Assembly: GCA_002011125.2 (NCBI GenBank)
Contig: MTMF02000009.1
Span: 1,394,989 to 1,458,988, forward strand
Direction: 5' to 3'
DNA: 64,000 bases
DNA from: Candidatus Hydrothermarchaeum profundi
GTDB lineage: Archaea; Hydrothermarchaeota; Hydrothermarchaeia; Hydrothermarchaeales; Hydrothermarchaeaceae
Below the pieces are notes generated by a model. The model saw nothing but the letters and a program-made list of their open reading frames with translations. It was not told the origin of the DNA and did not search any database. Numbering within the stretch: position 1 is the stretch's first letter; each line of letters starts with the position of its first letter. This document shows, piece by piece, positions 45,302-54,331 of the stretch. Position numbers and translations under genes: made by a program.

Positions 45302-46492
45302 ATGGGTAAAATTGATTTAGGTACGACTAAATATGTTATACATGCAAATATAGAAACTAATGGAATTGTTGAAAAACCTGACGTAGTTGGAGCTATATTT
45401 GGCCAAACAGAGGGGTTATTGGGTGATGATCTGGACTTAAGAGAGCTACAGAAAACTGGACGAATCGGCAGAATTGAGGTTAATATTGAGTCTAAAGGTG
45501 GCAGATCTAAAGGTACTATCAGCGTGCCTTCAAGTTTAGATAAAGTAGAAACAGCTATTTTAGCCGCAGCTTTAGAGACCATAGACCGCGTTGGACCGTG
45601 TGAAGCTAACATTACAATATCTTCTATTGAAGATGTGCGAGTTACTAAAAGAAAACGTGTGATATCAAGAGCGAAAGATATTTTAAAGACTATGGTTGAG
45701 GAAATAACGCCTGATAGCATTGAGATTACTGAAGAAGTTAAAGAGGCCTTCCGACTACAAGAGATCACAAAATATGGTAAAGAAAATCTTCCCGCAGGTC
45801 CTAATATTAAGGATTCTGATGCTATAATTATTGTAGAAGGCAGGGCAGATGTAATAAATCTTCTCAAGTATGGGATAAAGAATGCAATAGCCGTTGAAGG
45901 CACTAGTATTCCTCAGACTATTATTGACTTAAGCAAGGAGAAAACTACAACAGTTTTCACAGATGGTGATAGAGGCGGTGAACTCATTTTGAGGGAACTT
46001 TTACAAGTAGCAGATGTAGATTTTGTTGCAAGAGCTCCAGATGGTAAAGAAGTTGAAGAATTAACTAAAAAGGAGATATTTAAGGCGTTACGTAACAAGA
46101 TCCCTGCCGAGCAAGTAAAGGGGAGTCTGGCAATAACATCTGAGAACCATGCTAAACCTGCTAAAACTTCAACTCCACCACCAAAGAATGAAAAGGCAGA
46201 GAAATTTAGGAGCCTATTTTCAGATTTAACCGGTACACTGAAGGCATACCTGGTAGATGAGGATGTCAATGTTATAAAGGAGGTAGCAGTAAGAGACTTA
46301 GCCGTCGCTCTTAAAAATTCTAAAGAGAAAGTATCAGCAGTTATATTTGATGGAGTAATAACTCAGCGGCTAGTAGAGATCTCTAGTGAGAAAGGAGTCG
46401 AGTATTTAGTAGGTGCCAAGATAGGAAATATAACAAAAAAGCCTATAGGACTGAAGCTCCTTACCGCTAAGGATCTTGGTTTGCAAGCCTGA
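45302..46492 (+). CDS. dnaG: DnaG-type primase, archaeal
   Basis: 396 residues. The archaeal N-terminal region has TKYVIHANIETNGIVEKPDV, and the central Toprim domain AIIIVEGRADVINLLKYGI with Glu and TTVFTDGDRGGELILRELLQ with the DxD motif. Archaeal DnaG associates with the exosome in Sulfolobus and can act as a primase. The start MGKIDLGTTKYVI at 45302 follows CAGGAGG by 8 nt; the open frame back to 45263 adds 13 non-conserved residues. The 116 nt before the start contain only AT-rich promoter-like sequence. Confidence 0.95.
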   Translation: MGKIDLGTTKYVIHANIETNGIVEKPDVVGAIFGQTEGLLGDDLDLRELQKTGRIGRIEVNIESKGGRSKGTISVPSSLDKVETAILAAALETIDRVGPCEANITISSIEDVRVTKRKRVISRAKDILKTMVEEITPDSIEITEEVKEAFRLQEITKYGKENLPAGPNIKDSDAIIIVEGRADVINLLKYGIKNAIAVEGTSIPQTIIDLSKEKTTTVFTDGDRGGELILRELLQVADVDFVARAPDGKEVEELTKKEIFKALRNKIPAEQVKGSLAITSENHAKPAKTSTPPPKNEKAEKFRSLFSDLTGTLKAYLVDEDVNVIKEVAVRDLAVALKNSKEKVSAVIFDGVITQRLVEISSEKGVEYLVGAKIGNITKKPIGLKLLTAKDLGLQA

Positions 46493-46548
46493 TGAGCTTT
46501 CCTTCTTGCTCAAAATATTTTTAAAACAGAAGGTAATATTAGTAAGTA

Positions 46549-46827
46549 ATGTATAAAGACGAACTAATTCACATACACCAGCTCCTAATATACTTGATGA
46601 AATTCCTAGTTGACAACGGGGTTTCAAAATCCTATTTCAAGGATTACCTTGACCTGAGCATCTCCCCACACCATATCCATAGAACTAAAGCAGAACATAA
46701 ATATGCCATATTTGTTTTAGCATTAGGTATCTCAAAAGTCCTGGCAGAGAATAATGAAATAATTCCTCGAAGTATTTCTAAAAAGTTAGAAGAACTAGCA
46801 GAGAGAGCTAGGACAGAGGTAAGCTAA
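46549..46827 (+). CDS. UPF0058 family protein
   Basis: 92 residues, all-helical. Diagnostic are KDELIHIHQLLIYLMKFLVD and LSISPHHIHRTKAEHKYAIF. Function unknown; several histidines cluster in the middle. It converges on rimI with a 4-nt overlap of the two stops. Confidence 0.88.
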   Translation: MYKDELIHIHQLLIYLMKFLVDNGVSKSYFKDYLDLSISPHHIHRTKAEHKYAIFVLALGISKVLAENNEIIPRSISKKLEELAERARTEVS

Positions 46828-47261
46828 TAAAGATATTTTTTTAATATTATTGCGTCCTCACCGTCTGAGTAATAGGATGGCGCATAGCCACTTCTTTTAA
46901 AGCCTAGCTTTTTATAGAATTCGATCGCGCTTATGTTAGATACCCGTACCTCTAACCATACCTCCAGTACACCATAGCTTTTAAGCTTCTCTATTACAGT
47001 TTCCATAAGTAGTCTCCCAATCCCAAGCATTCTATATTGAGGGTCTACAGCTATGGCGAGGATATGTCCTCGAGTATCTACTCTACGGCTGATTACGTAT
47101 CCTACAACTATGCCATTCATCTCCGCAACAAGAAAGGTATCTGGATATAGTTCATATAAATTTAAGAGAAATAAGATATGGTAAGGGTCCTTGAAAGACT
47201 TGCATTCAATATCATACACCCTGCCTAGATCCGTGGGCGAAAATCTTCTGATCCTTATCAT
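46824..47261 (-). CDS. rimI: Protein N-terminal acetyltransferase, RimI/Ard1-like (GNAT)
   Basis: 145-residue GNAT enzyme that acetylates N-terminal residues of proteins such as ribosomal protein S18/Alba. The acetyl-CoA site is LAIAVDPQYRMLGIGRLLM, and EVRVSNISAIEFYKKLGFKR with GYAPSYYSDGEDAIILKK is the typical RimI/Ard1 end. It overlaps amzA by 4 nt and is translated from the same mRNA. Confidence 0.92.
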   Translation of the reverse strand: MIRIRRFSPTDLGRVYDIECKSFKDPYHILFLLNLYELYPDTFLVAEMNGIVVGYVISRRVDTRGHILAIAVDPQYRMLGIGRLLMETVIEKLKSYGVLEVWLEVRVSNISAIEFYKKLGFKRSGYAPSYYSDGEDAIILKKYLY

Positions 47262-47773
47262 AGTCTCCTCTTACAATTTTCGCAGAAATTTTTGGTTTTA
47301 TAATCCACGTCTTTAATGCTATTTGAAAACACCATAACACATTTCTTATCTCCACAGTGGCGTAACCCTAAGCAATGGCCAAGTTCATGGACTGCTTCTT
47401 TTATTGCTCTTTCCAAGAATAAAGCATTATTAGAGGCACCGTATAGGGAGGGGTTTAATCTATATAGGGATATTAGACAGATTTTTCCATTAACATGAGC
47501 TTGACCGAAAATAAAGTTTAAGGCGCCTGTGAACAAGTCCCGTTTAGTAATTCCTAAAATTATATCTGACTTTGAGTTTAGGGAGTACTCATGAAGAGCT
47601 TGAAGGAAATATTTGGAGTCATATTGATTTCGCGAATTATTAAAGGCTTCAATAGGGACTTCTAAAATAGTCTTTGATACATTACAGGGGATATCCAAGA
47701 TTTCTTCAATACCCTTAGAAATCTCGTGCAAAAATGTCGCCTTGATATAGTCAAATGCCACTATCTCTATCAT
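47258..47773 (-). CDS. amzA: Archaemetzincin, zinc metalloprotease
   Basis: 171 residues. The extended zinc site is HELGHCLGLRH at 129-139, directly followed by the second, structural zinc site Cys-x4-Cys-x-Met (HCGDKKCVMVFS) and FCENC near the C-terminus. This CX4CXM plus CX2C arrangement defines archaemetzincins. The natural substrate is unknown. Confidence 0.95.
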   Translation of the reverse strand: MIEIVAFDYIKATFLHEISKGIEEILDIPCNVSKTILEVPIEAFNNSRNQYDSKYFLQALHEYSLNSKSDIILGITKRDLFTGALNFIFGQAHVNGKICLISLYRLNPSLYGASNNALFLERAIKEAVHELGHCLGLRHCGDKKCVMVFSNSIKDVDYKTKNFCENCKRRL

Positions 47774-47812
47774 AGGAAAAAAGTATAATCCTATGTTTAT
47801 AATATTTGTCTG

Positions 47813-48142
47813 TTATTTTTTAAAAGCAAACGAAGGCAGCCATAATTTTGGCTTCTTTTTTGGATGCTCGATTTTTAGGTCTCTCAAATCTACATGGTTA
47901 TTTAAGAAATCAAAACCCAAAGGGGTGATAGTATATTTTTTAATATTTTTTCTTGAAGATTTAATAAATTTAGCTTTTTCTAATATTTTGAAGGCATTAT
48001 AAGCTTCTTTCGGATTCGCGACATATTTTCTTTTAAGAAACTCATATGGCCCGGTTTCTCCTCTTTGCGCAATTAGTATGAGAGCGCGCATTGCATTTTT
48101 TGTTAGTCTTATTTCTTCAAAGTCTTTTAATAGGTCTTTCAT
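47813..48142 (-). CDS. Winged-helix DNA-binding protein
   Basis: 109 residues from ATG 48142, which overlaps the aroC stop as ATGA; ATG 48154 gives four more residues. The N-terminal part reads [20 protein letters not shown], a winged-helix recognition region, then [20 protein letters not shown] and [17 protein letters not shown], the wing. Probable transcription regulator; the target is unknown. A proline/lysine-rich tail ends the protein. Confidence 0.75.
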   Translation of the reverse strand: MKDLLKDFEEIRLTKNAMRALILIAQRGETGPYEFLKRKYVANPKEAYNAFKILEKAKFIKSSRKNIKKYTITPLGFDFLNNHVDLRDLKIEHPKKKPKLWLPSFAFKK

Positions 48143-49230
48143 TCTTCTAAGCATCCTAAATATCCTGACCTAATAGCATGATCAGTTAAGACTATGGCAA
48201 GCATAGCTTCACATACAGGCAGGACCCTAGGGACTATACAAGGATCATGACGTCCTTTGATTTCTATGGTTGTATTTTCCATTTTCTCTAAATCCACAGT
48301 CTCCTGTCTTTTTGCTATTGAGGAAGTTGGTTTTACGGCTACTCTGCATATTATAGGCATACCATTCGATATTCCTGCTTGTATCCCACCTGAATTATTT
48401 GTCTTTGTTCTAACCTTTCCATTTTTGATATAGAAGGGGTCATTGTTTTCAGAGCCTTTTTTAAAAGCTACTTTAAAGCCGGCTCCAATTTCAACGCCTT
48501 TTACTGCTCCCACGGACATAAGTGCTTTAGCTATATCTGCATCGAGTTTATCAAATACCGGCTCTCCAAGCCCCGGTGGAACATTCAAGGCTATTAGTTC
48601 TATAATACCCCCAACAGAATCTCCTTCTTGTTTCGCCTTAATTATTTCCGCTTCCATTTTCTTGGCAATTTCTAAATTTGCGCAACGGAGTGGGTTTTTT
48701 GTAGCATTTTCTATGATATCACTCACAGAAACTTCTCCTACTTCGACTCCGTGAATGTTTACTGTGTGACTTAAGATTTCTATCCCTATACTCGCAAGCA
48801 ATTTCTTCGCTATAGCTCCGGCAGCTACTCTTCCAACGGTCTCTCTGCCAGAGTATCTTCCTCCTCCTCTCCAATCTCTATGTATATACTTTACTGCGTA
48901 GGTATAATCACCATGACTTGGTCTTGGTTTGTTTTTAATTTCTAAGTAGGGAGTAGAATCAACATCTTTATTTTCTACTATCATGGCAATGGGCATTCCA
49001 GTAGTTCTCCCTTCAATAATTCCGGAAAGGATTCTAACTTTATCCTCCTCAGATCTAGTAGTAGTAAGTTGGCCTTGCCCAGGGCGTCTTCTATCTAATT
49101 CCTTCTGTATATCTGTTTCAGATAATTCTAATCCTGGAGGGCACCCATCTACTACCACCCCCACGGCTAAACCATGCGACTCGCCGAACGTAGTTATTCT
49201 GAAAATCTCTCCAAAAGTATTTCCGGGCAT
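48139..49230 (-). CDS. aroC: Chorismate synthase
   Basis: Last common step of aromatic amino acid synthesis, needing reduced FMN. The 363 residues include [40 protein letters not shown], the [20 protein letters not shown] segment followed by [20 protein letters not shown], and [17 protein letters not shown] near the end. Other shikimate genes are not in the window. Confidence 0.97.
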   Translation of the reverse strand: MPGNTFGEIFRITTFGESHGLAVGVVVDGCPPGLELSETDIQKELDRRRPGQGQLTTTRSEEDKVRILSGIIEGRTTGMPIAMIVENKDVDSTPYLEIKNKPRPSHGDYTYAVKYIHRDWRGGGRYSGRETVGRVAAGAIAKKLLASIGIEILSHTVNIHGVEVGEVSVSDIIENATKNPLRCANLEIAKKMEAEIIKAKQEGDSVGGIIELIALNVPPGLGEPVFDKLDADIAKALMSVGAVKGVEIGAGFKVAFKKGSENNDPFYIKNGKVRTKTNNSGGIQAGISNGMPIICRVAVKPTSSIAKRQETVDLEKMENTTIEIKGRHDPCIVPRVLPVCEAMLAIVLTDHAIRSGYLGCLEE

Positions 49231-49277
49231 ATGAAAAAAATAGCTTAATATTAGTATAAAACTATTGTTGTGATTGA

Positions 49278-49934
49278 ATGGAGTTATTTAATCTGAAGAT
49301 TATAGTCGGTTTGATAGTACTAGTCTATTCATCATATCTGGATTTGAAATACAGAAAGATTGATGATAAAGCTTGGATTTCTTTGATATTACTTGGTGTC
49401 TCCTTTTTCATTTTTGAGTATATGCAACAAGTGATGGCTATAAAAGATTTTGTGATATCTATTACTATTACTGCAATTTTATCGCTAGCACTATATTATC
49501 TCGGAATACTTGGTGGGGGGGACGTTAAAATATTAATAGGTATTTCGGCTTTAATACCAAGACAATTTCAGTTCTCAATTTTTCCCTATTTTTCGTTAAC
49601 GGTTTTCGCTAATGCGGTTGTTATTTCTTCACTTCTCCCTCTCCTATTTTTTGCGTATAACATTAGAGAAATTAAAAGGGTGAGAAATGTTAAAGATTTT
49701 CTTGTACTTTTTTTAGGTTATAAAAAAGACGGAAGTAAAGTTGGAAAGCATGAAACGATAATCGCAAAAAATGGGAAATATAATTTCCTACTTCGAGGGA
49801 AAAATATTAAGTTAGGTGAAAAGGCTGAAGGGGAAGTATGGGTTTCTCCAGCTATACCTTTTATAATTCCTATCACAATAGGGTTCGTGATCGCATCTGT
49901 AGGAGGAGATATATTAAGCCATTTAATGAGTTAA
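49278..49934 (+). CDS. Archaeal prepilin/preflagellin peptidase (A24 family)
   Basis: 218-residue membrane aspartyl protease that removes class III signal peptides from pilins or archaellins. Catalytic aspartates are in [11 protein letters not shown] (N-terminal) and [15 protein letters not shown]. About six membrane segments, with a soluble insert of roughly 60 residues ([20 protein letters not shown] onward) before the last helix. No pilin or archaellin gene is seen nearby. The CPBP protease gene follows by 11 nt. Confidence 0.9.
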   Translation: MELFNLKIIVGLIVLVYSSYLDLKYRKIDDKAWISLILLGVSFFIFEYMQQVMAIKDFVISITITAILSLALYYLGILGGGDVKILIGISALIPRQFQFSIFPYFSLTVFANAVVISSLLPLLFFAYNIREIKRVRNVKDFLVLFLGYKKDGSKVGKHETIIAKNGKYNFLLRGKNIKLGEKAEGEVWVSPAIPFIIPITIGFVIASVGGDILSHLMS

Positions 49935-49945
49935 GGAGGTAGAGT

Positions 49946-50704
49946 ATGAAACAAGAGGCGTATATTTTACTCATTCTAGTAGCTATTACTTTCGTTGAGT
50001 ATGTATTTGTATATGTAAATCCAGGACATGGCATAGTTTTAGCGTTGCTTCTAACGATAGTAATCTACATCTCAGTTTCTATACCAAAGGAGGAAACCCC
50101 TCTAACTAGAGCGGCCGAGTCACTTGCATTAATACCCTTGTATGTGTTATTTACTGCTTCACTGCCATGGTTTTTCATAAAACAGAGTTATTTATTGCCT
50201 GCCGTGTATAGCATTATCATGGCATTATGCCTCTGGCATATATATGAGAAAAAGATTGACGCAGCACGTTTGGGTTTAATAAAAAAAAGATTCTGGACAT
50301 TTGTATTAGGAGGTGCTATCGTTGGCTGTATTACGGGGTCAATTGAATACATCATCCTCAAACCTGAAGCGCCCTTACCCCAATTTGAGTTTATTTACCT
50401 CTTGCGTGATTGGATCTACATGACTTTTTTTGTAGGTTTGGGTGAGGAGGTACTGTTTAGGGGAATAATCCAAACAGACCTTCAAGACTTACTTGGCAAT
50501 CAGAAAGGGTTACTTTTAGCGGCAGTCCTTTTTGGGATCATGCATTTAACTTGGAGATCAGTACCCGAATTGTTGTTTGCTGCTTTTTCTGGTTACCTCT
50601 TAGGTTACATATTTTATAGAACAAAGAGTTTAATCATGCCGATCTCGCTTCACGGAGTAAATAATACCATACTTGTAAGTATCTTACCTTATCTCGTGAG
50701 GTAA
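49946..50704 (+). CDS. CPBP family intramembrane metalloprotease
   Basis: 252 residues, eight or so membrane segments. Family motifs are GLGEEVLFRGIIQTDLQDLL (EExxxR), LFGIMHLTWRSVPELLFAAF (FxxxH) and ISLHGVNNTILV (HxxxN). Related to type II CAAX prenyl proteases and bacteriocin-immunity proteins. The substrate is unknown. AAGGAGGTAG precedes the ATG, and the next gene starts 3 nt after its stop. Confidence 0.9.
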   Translation: MKQEAYILLILVAITFVEYVFVYVNPGHGIVLALLLTIVIYISVSIPKEETPLTRAAESLALIPLYVLFTASLPWFFIKQSYLLPAVYSIIMALCLWHIYEKKIDAARLGLIKKRFWTFVLGGAIVGCITGSIEYIILKPEAPLPQFEFIYLLRDWIYMTFFVGLGEEVLFRGIIQTDLQDLLGNQKGLLLAAVLFGIMHLTWRSVPELLFAAFSGYLLGYIFYRTKSLIMPISLHGVNNTILVSILPYLVR

Positions 50705-50707
50705 AAG

Positions 50708-51496
50708 ATGGCTGTAGGATTAAGAATAGACGTTGACAGTATAGCGGATGCTAGGAGTCTACCGTTAGTTACACAAATCCTAGAAGAAATAGGCCTTAAG
50801 GCAACTTTTTTCATCTCTGTGGGTCCTGATAAATCTGGAAGAAACCTGCCTAAATATATGTGGAAACCATTAAAAGAAAAATCGTTAGCAGTCAAGAGAT
50901 ATGGTATTAGAAATCTTTTACTAGGGCTTACTCCTCTTCCTCCAAGGATAGAGGATATAAATATGAAATTTATAATAAAAAAAGGCCATGAAGTTGGGCT
51001 CCATGGTTATGATCATTACGAGTGGATCAAAAGACTGCAATATATGGATTGGAAAGAGATTAAATTAAGGATTAATAAAGGGATAGATATTTTTAGAAAA
51101 ATGTTTGGATTCTCTCCACGGAGCTTTGCATCTCCCGGCTTCTATATTACCGAGGAGTATTTTAAGGCTCTTGAGGTTTTTAGATTTAACTATGCAAGCG
51201 ATGTGATCGGTGCTAACCCTCATTATCCTATGCTTAGCGATAGGAAATTTAGAACCTTACAATTGCCGGTAACCATTAAATCTATTTTCGAGTTAAGACA
51301 GTGCGGAAAATCTGATAAAGAAATACTCAGAATGTTTAAAGAAAAAAAAGATAATTATGCTACATTTTATTTTCATCCTTCTTATGAGGCTTTATTTGAA
51401 AGAGATATCTTAAATAAAATCTTAGAATTAGACTTAGACTTTATAACCTTGGGGGAGATTGCGAGGGATTGGATTGAAGATTCTCCAAATATATGA
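50708..51496 (+). CDS. ArnD-like polysaccharide deacetylase/deformylase family protein
   Basis: 262 residues of carbohydrate esterase family 4. Metal-binding motifs are GLRIDVDSIADARSLP, GHEVGLHGYDHYEWIKRL and FASPGF; SVGPDKSGRN and LLLGLTPLPPR match ArnD, which deformylates 4-formamido-arabinosyl undecaprenyl phosphate in enterobacteria. Here it may remove a formyl or acetyl group from a polyprenyl-linked amino sugar. No other Arn homologue is in the window. It overlaps the next glycosyltransferase by 23 nt. Confidence 0.82.
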   Translation: MAVGLRIDVDSIADARSLPLVTQILEEIGLKATFFISVGPDKSGRNLPKYMWKPLKEKSLAVKRYGIRNLLLGLTPLPPRIEDINMKFIIKKGHEVGLHGYDHYEWIKRLQYMDWKEIKLRINKGIDIFRKMFGFSPRSFASPGFYITEEYFKALEVFRFNYASDVIGANPHYPMLSDRKFRTLQLPVTIKSIFELRQCGKSDKEILRMFKEKKDNYATFYFHPSYEALFERDILNKILELDLDFITLGEIARDWIEDSPNI

Positions 51497-52622
51497 ATTA
51501 GCTCCAACAGGAATAAAAGCCTTCAATGGCATAGATGTATCTATTCTTGAGATCTCTAGAGAACTAGCCAAGCTTGGCCATGATGTAACAATTTTAACAG
51601 GCAGGAGCGGCAATAATGATATAGACTCTTGTGGAGACGTAAATATTGTTCAAGTGGAATTCTTCAACCTCATGAAAAAGACATGGGATCCAGTCAATTT
51701 AAGGCTTTCACGGCAATTAATTTTCCCTCTAGCCGTATTAGGCAAGAAATTTAGAGATTTTGACATATACCATGGACATATATATGCTTCTGGATTAATT
51801 GCTTTATATTTCGGGAAAATAAATAATGGAAAAGTAGTAAATACTATCCATGGCTCGTATTATCCAATCTGGCACTTGCTAGCTTCCCCGTGGGAGTCAT
51901 TTTTTTATAAAAAGTGTGAGCGGATTTTAGCTCCATTTCTAGCGAAACATGTTGACCTGCAAATTCATACAGGCGAATATTTCGCTAAAAAAGTGATAGA
52001 GTGGGGTGCGCCTCCTAGTAAAGTTAAAATAATTAGGAATGGTGTAAATATTAATGAATTCAACAAAAAAGATTCTAAGAAGGATAAATCGATTATTTTT
52101 ACGGCAAGACGACTTGTTAAAAAAAATGGTGTAGAATACCTTTTAAAAGCTATGAAAAAGATATCAGAGAAAGTAGACTGTGAATTGTGGATTGCTGGGG
52201 ATGGGCCTGAGAGGTCATCCTTAGAGAAACTTACAGAAAGACTTGAATTAAAAAATAAAGTAGTATTTTTAGGTCTTGTGCCACATGATAAAATTCCAGA
52301 ACTTTTAGCGCAAGCTGAAATCGCAGTATTACCGAGTCTAATCGAAGCATCTAGTTTGTTTTTATTAGAAGCCATGGGGATGGGAAAGCCTATAGTAGCT
52401 ACAAATGTTGGTGATAATCAAAAGATTCTTGACGGAAGCGCAATTCTAGTGAATCCCTGCGATATCGATAGTATGGCAGAAGGTATACTAGGTATTCTAG
52501 CCGATGATAAGAGGAAGAATGAAATGAGAAAAAAAGTTTTAGAAAAAGTTAGAGGGTATACATGGGAAAAAGTCGCAAGAATGATAGAGGAGGAATATCT
52601 ACGAATAAGCAGATTAAATTAG
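51474..52622 (+). CDS. Glycosyltransferase, GT4 family
   Basis: 382 residues, GT-B fold. N-terminal KILQIYELAPTGIKAFNGID, then the donor-binding half with IIFTARRLVKKNGVEYLLKA, LWIAGDGPERSSLEKL and the EASSLFLLEAMGMGKPIVA segment with the EX7E glutamates. The TTG at 51474 follows CGAGGG and matches the family start; TTG 51459 is a longer alternative. Probably cytoplasmic, adding a sugar to a lipid carrier. Confidence 0.9.
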   Translation: MKILQIYELAPTGIKAFNGIDVSILEISRELAKLGHDVTILTGRSGNNDIDSCGDVNIVQVEFFNLMKKTWDPVNLRLSRQLIFPLAVLGKKFRDFDIYHGHIYASGLIALYFGKINNGKVVNTIHGSYYPIWHLLASPWESFFYKKCERILAPFLAKHVDLQIHTGEYFAKKVIEWGAPPSKVKIIRNGVNINEFNKKDSKKDKSIIFTARRLVKKNGVEYLLKAMKKISEKVDCELWIAGDGPERSSLEKLTERLELKNKVVFLGLVPHDKIPELLAQAEIAVLPSLIEASSLFLLEAMGMGKPIVATNVGDNQKILDGSAILVNPCDIDSMAEGILGILADDKRKNEMRKKVLEKVRGYTWEKVARMIEEEYLRISRLN

Positions 52623-53452
52623 TAATGTGGGTAGGGTCGTCTGCGGTTATTTCATTGTTCTTTGTAGATGTATTTTTGAGCGCTCCTACGATATTTTCTG
52701 TAAGTTATCTACAATCAAATGGCGTATACTCTTGGCTAATATTTCTCCTATGTATATTTTGGATTTTTCTTAAAAAAGATGAGATAATAAAAAAAATAAA
52801 GTGGGATCGACTTATTCCTTCAATCCCCTTCTTTGTTTTAGGAGTTATAATTCTTGCAGTATCCTTAGGTGTAAGCGAATTTATAAGCACCTTTTCTTTT
52901 AAGGTACTCGCATTAATACTATCATATACAGCAATATTTGCGATATTCTTTGGCTCAGCGGCAATAGTACCATTAGCATTGATAGTGATCTATGGTTTTT
53001 CTATGTCTTTCCCATTTCTTATATCCTTTTTCTTAGAAAAATATTATACCTCTTTATCGATCTGGTTAACGGCTAGCATATTCAAAATTTTCGGAATATT
53101 GCCTTTGGTAAGCGGCCAGAACTTCGAGTATTTTTCAGTTTCAGGAGATAAAATCTCTGTGCTAATAGATTCTAGATGCTCTGGGACAGCTTCGCTAAGT
53201 GTTTTTATGGCTTTATTTTTTTTAATGGTATTAGATATACGCCTTCCAACTAGAAAAGCCGTACGTCTATTTCTATTTGGGATTACCGGCACCTTTATGC
53301 AGAATATTTTAAGATTGCTTGTCGTCCTGTTTGCGGGATATTTATATGGATATAAAGCTCTATTGTCGGCCCATACATATGCAGGCTATATTATTTTTGC
53401 TGTTTGGTTCTCTACTTTTACTGTGATATACTTAAGAGAGGCGAAAACGTGA
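52562..53452 (+). CDS. Exosortase/archaeosortase family transpeptidase
   Basis: 296 residues, about eight membrane helices. The catalytic triad of the family is visible: Cys206 in IDSRCSGTASLSVFMALF, Arg251 in QNILRLLVVLFAG and His271 in SAHTYAGYIIFA. Such enzymes cleave C-terminal sorting signals (PGF-CTERM and similar) and attach proteins to lipid. No CTERM substrate is evident in the window. ATG 52562 has GAGGG before it but overlaps the glycosyltransferase by 61 nt; ATG 52625 (MWVGSSAVIS), 2 nt after that gene's stop, is an alternative. Confidence 0.9.
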   Translation: MGKSRKNDRGGISTNKQIKLVMWVGSSAVISLFFVDVFLSAPTIFSVSYLQSNGVYSWLIFLLCIFWIFLKKDEIIKKIKWDRLIPSIPFFVLGVIILAVSLGVSEFISTFSFKVLALILSYTAIFAIFFGSAAIVPLALIVIYGFSMSFPFLISFFLEKYYTSLSIWLTASIFKIFGILPLVSGQNFEYFSVSGDKISVLIDSRCSGTASLSVFMALFFLMVLDIRLPTRKAVRLFLFGITGTFMQNILRLLVVLFAGYLYGYKALLSAHTYAGYIIFAVWFSTFTVIYLREAKT

Positions 53453-53817
53453 ATAGAGATATAATAAGGATATATGCCATGGTAGGACTTCTTTTACTCT
53501 CGTACTATGTACTTCAGGACCCAATATTTAGGGAGTTTGATGTATCTGAGTATGAGGGAGAAGAGAAGGCCTTCTATTTCACGAAGATAATTGATTCTGG
53601 GAGTTCCTATACTGCTGAGATTGGATTTTCAAAGAATAACATCTCTGTAATTTCTGATGCAAAATTAAGTATTGGAGAAGTGGTAAGCTTTTATGGTGTT
53701 ATAAATAATGGCAGGTTATATGTTGAAAAATACAAGGTGCACGAGCATCCCTATATGGTGTACTATCTCTCAATAGTGGGATTATTTTTGTTCATAATAC
53801 TTATTTCTAGGAGGTAA
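53449..53817 (+). CDS. Small two-helix membrane protein, possible OB-fold ectodomain
   Basis: 122 residues from GTG 53449, which overlaps the archaeosortase stop (GTGA). One membrane helix at each end (IYAMVGLLLLSYYVL and YYLSIVGLFLFIILIS) flank about 75 residues of alternating beta pattern. LSIGEVVSFYGVINNGRLYV looks like an OB-fold strand pair, as in CcmE or exosortase-associated proteins. No family could be named. Translational coupling suggests a partner of the archaeosortase. Confidence 0.7.
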   Translation: MNRDIIRIYAMVGLLLLSYYVLQDPIFREFDVSEYEGEEKAFYFTKIIDSGSSYTAEIGFSKNNISVISDAKLSIGEVVSFYGVINNGRLYVEKYKVHEHPYMVYYLSIVGLFLFIILISRR

Positions 53818-53820
53818 TAG

Positions 53821-54282
53821 ATGCCAGACTGGGTTTCGCATTTGCTATTAGGATATTTTGTAGCAACTCTATTAGGAATAAAAAATAAAAAGCCTGTATA
53901 TATTGGGGTGCTTTTGCCCGACGCTTTCAAGATATTTATACCGTTGATGACTCTTTTAGAGATTAATAATACGATATTAATGAACTTTTTTGCCCCTTAC
54001 CATACAGTAGTTGGAGTTTTTCTTTCCGGAATCATAGTTGCTAGCTTCTTTGAAAACCTAAAAACGGCATATATGGGCGTAATACTGGGGGCCTTCACAC
54101 ATCTTGTAGCTGATAGTTTTCTATATCCGTGGGGCACCAATATTTGGTTTTTATGGCCGCTGTGGCAGGGTGACCCAGGCACAGGAATCCTGTGGTCTGA
54201 CAGTTTTACTCCCTTATTTATAACTTCACTACTTTCTATTTTCGCCTTCACCTATAGAAAAGTAGTAGAATCCAAACTTTAA
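53821..54282 (+). CDS. YdjM/DUF457-like membrane-bound metal-dependent hydrolase family protein
   Basis: 153 residues, four membrane segments. The N-terminal MPDWVSHLLLGYFVATLLG and the central GAFTHLVADSFLYPWGTNIW, with conserved His and Asp residues, match the YdjM/DUF457 family. The enzymatic role is unproven. It starts 3 nt after the preceding stop, so it belongs to the same transcript. Confidence 0.78.
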   Translation: MPDWVSHLLLGYFVATLLGIKNKKPVYIGVLLPDAFKIFIPLMTLLEINNTILMNFFAPYHTVVGVFLSGIIVASFFENLKTAYMGVILGAFTHLVADSFLYPWGTNIWFLWPLWQGDPGTGILWSDSFTPLFITSLLSIFAFTYRKVVESKL

Positions 54283-54291
54283 GTGAAAATT

Positions 54292-54301
54292 ATTTAAATA
54301 T
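54292..54301 (+). promoter_or_regulatory. TATA box of the epimerase genes
   Basis: ATTTAAATAT, a perfect palindrome but for one base. Initiation expected near 54322 would exclude ATG 54308 from the mRNA and supports the TTG start at 54332. Confidence 0.5.
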
Positions 54302-54331
54302 CCTACAATGGAATTGGAAAAAGGTGATAGT

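Noticed and set aside
45286-45903. 205-codon antisense frame
   Set aside because: It is a shadow of dnaG, with no family features and no ribosome binding site.
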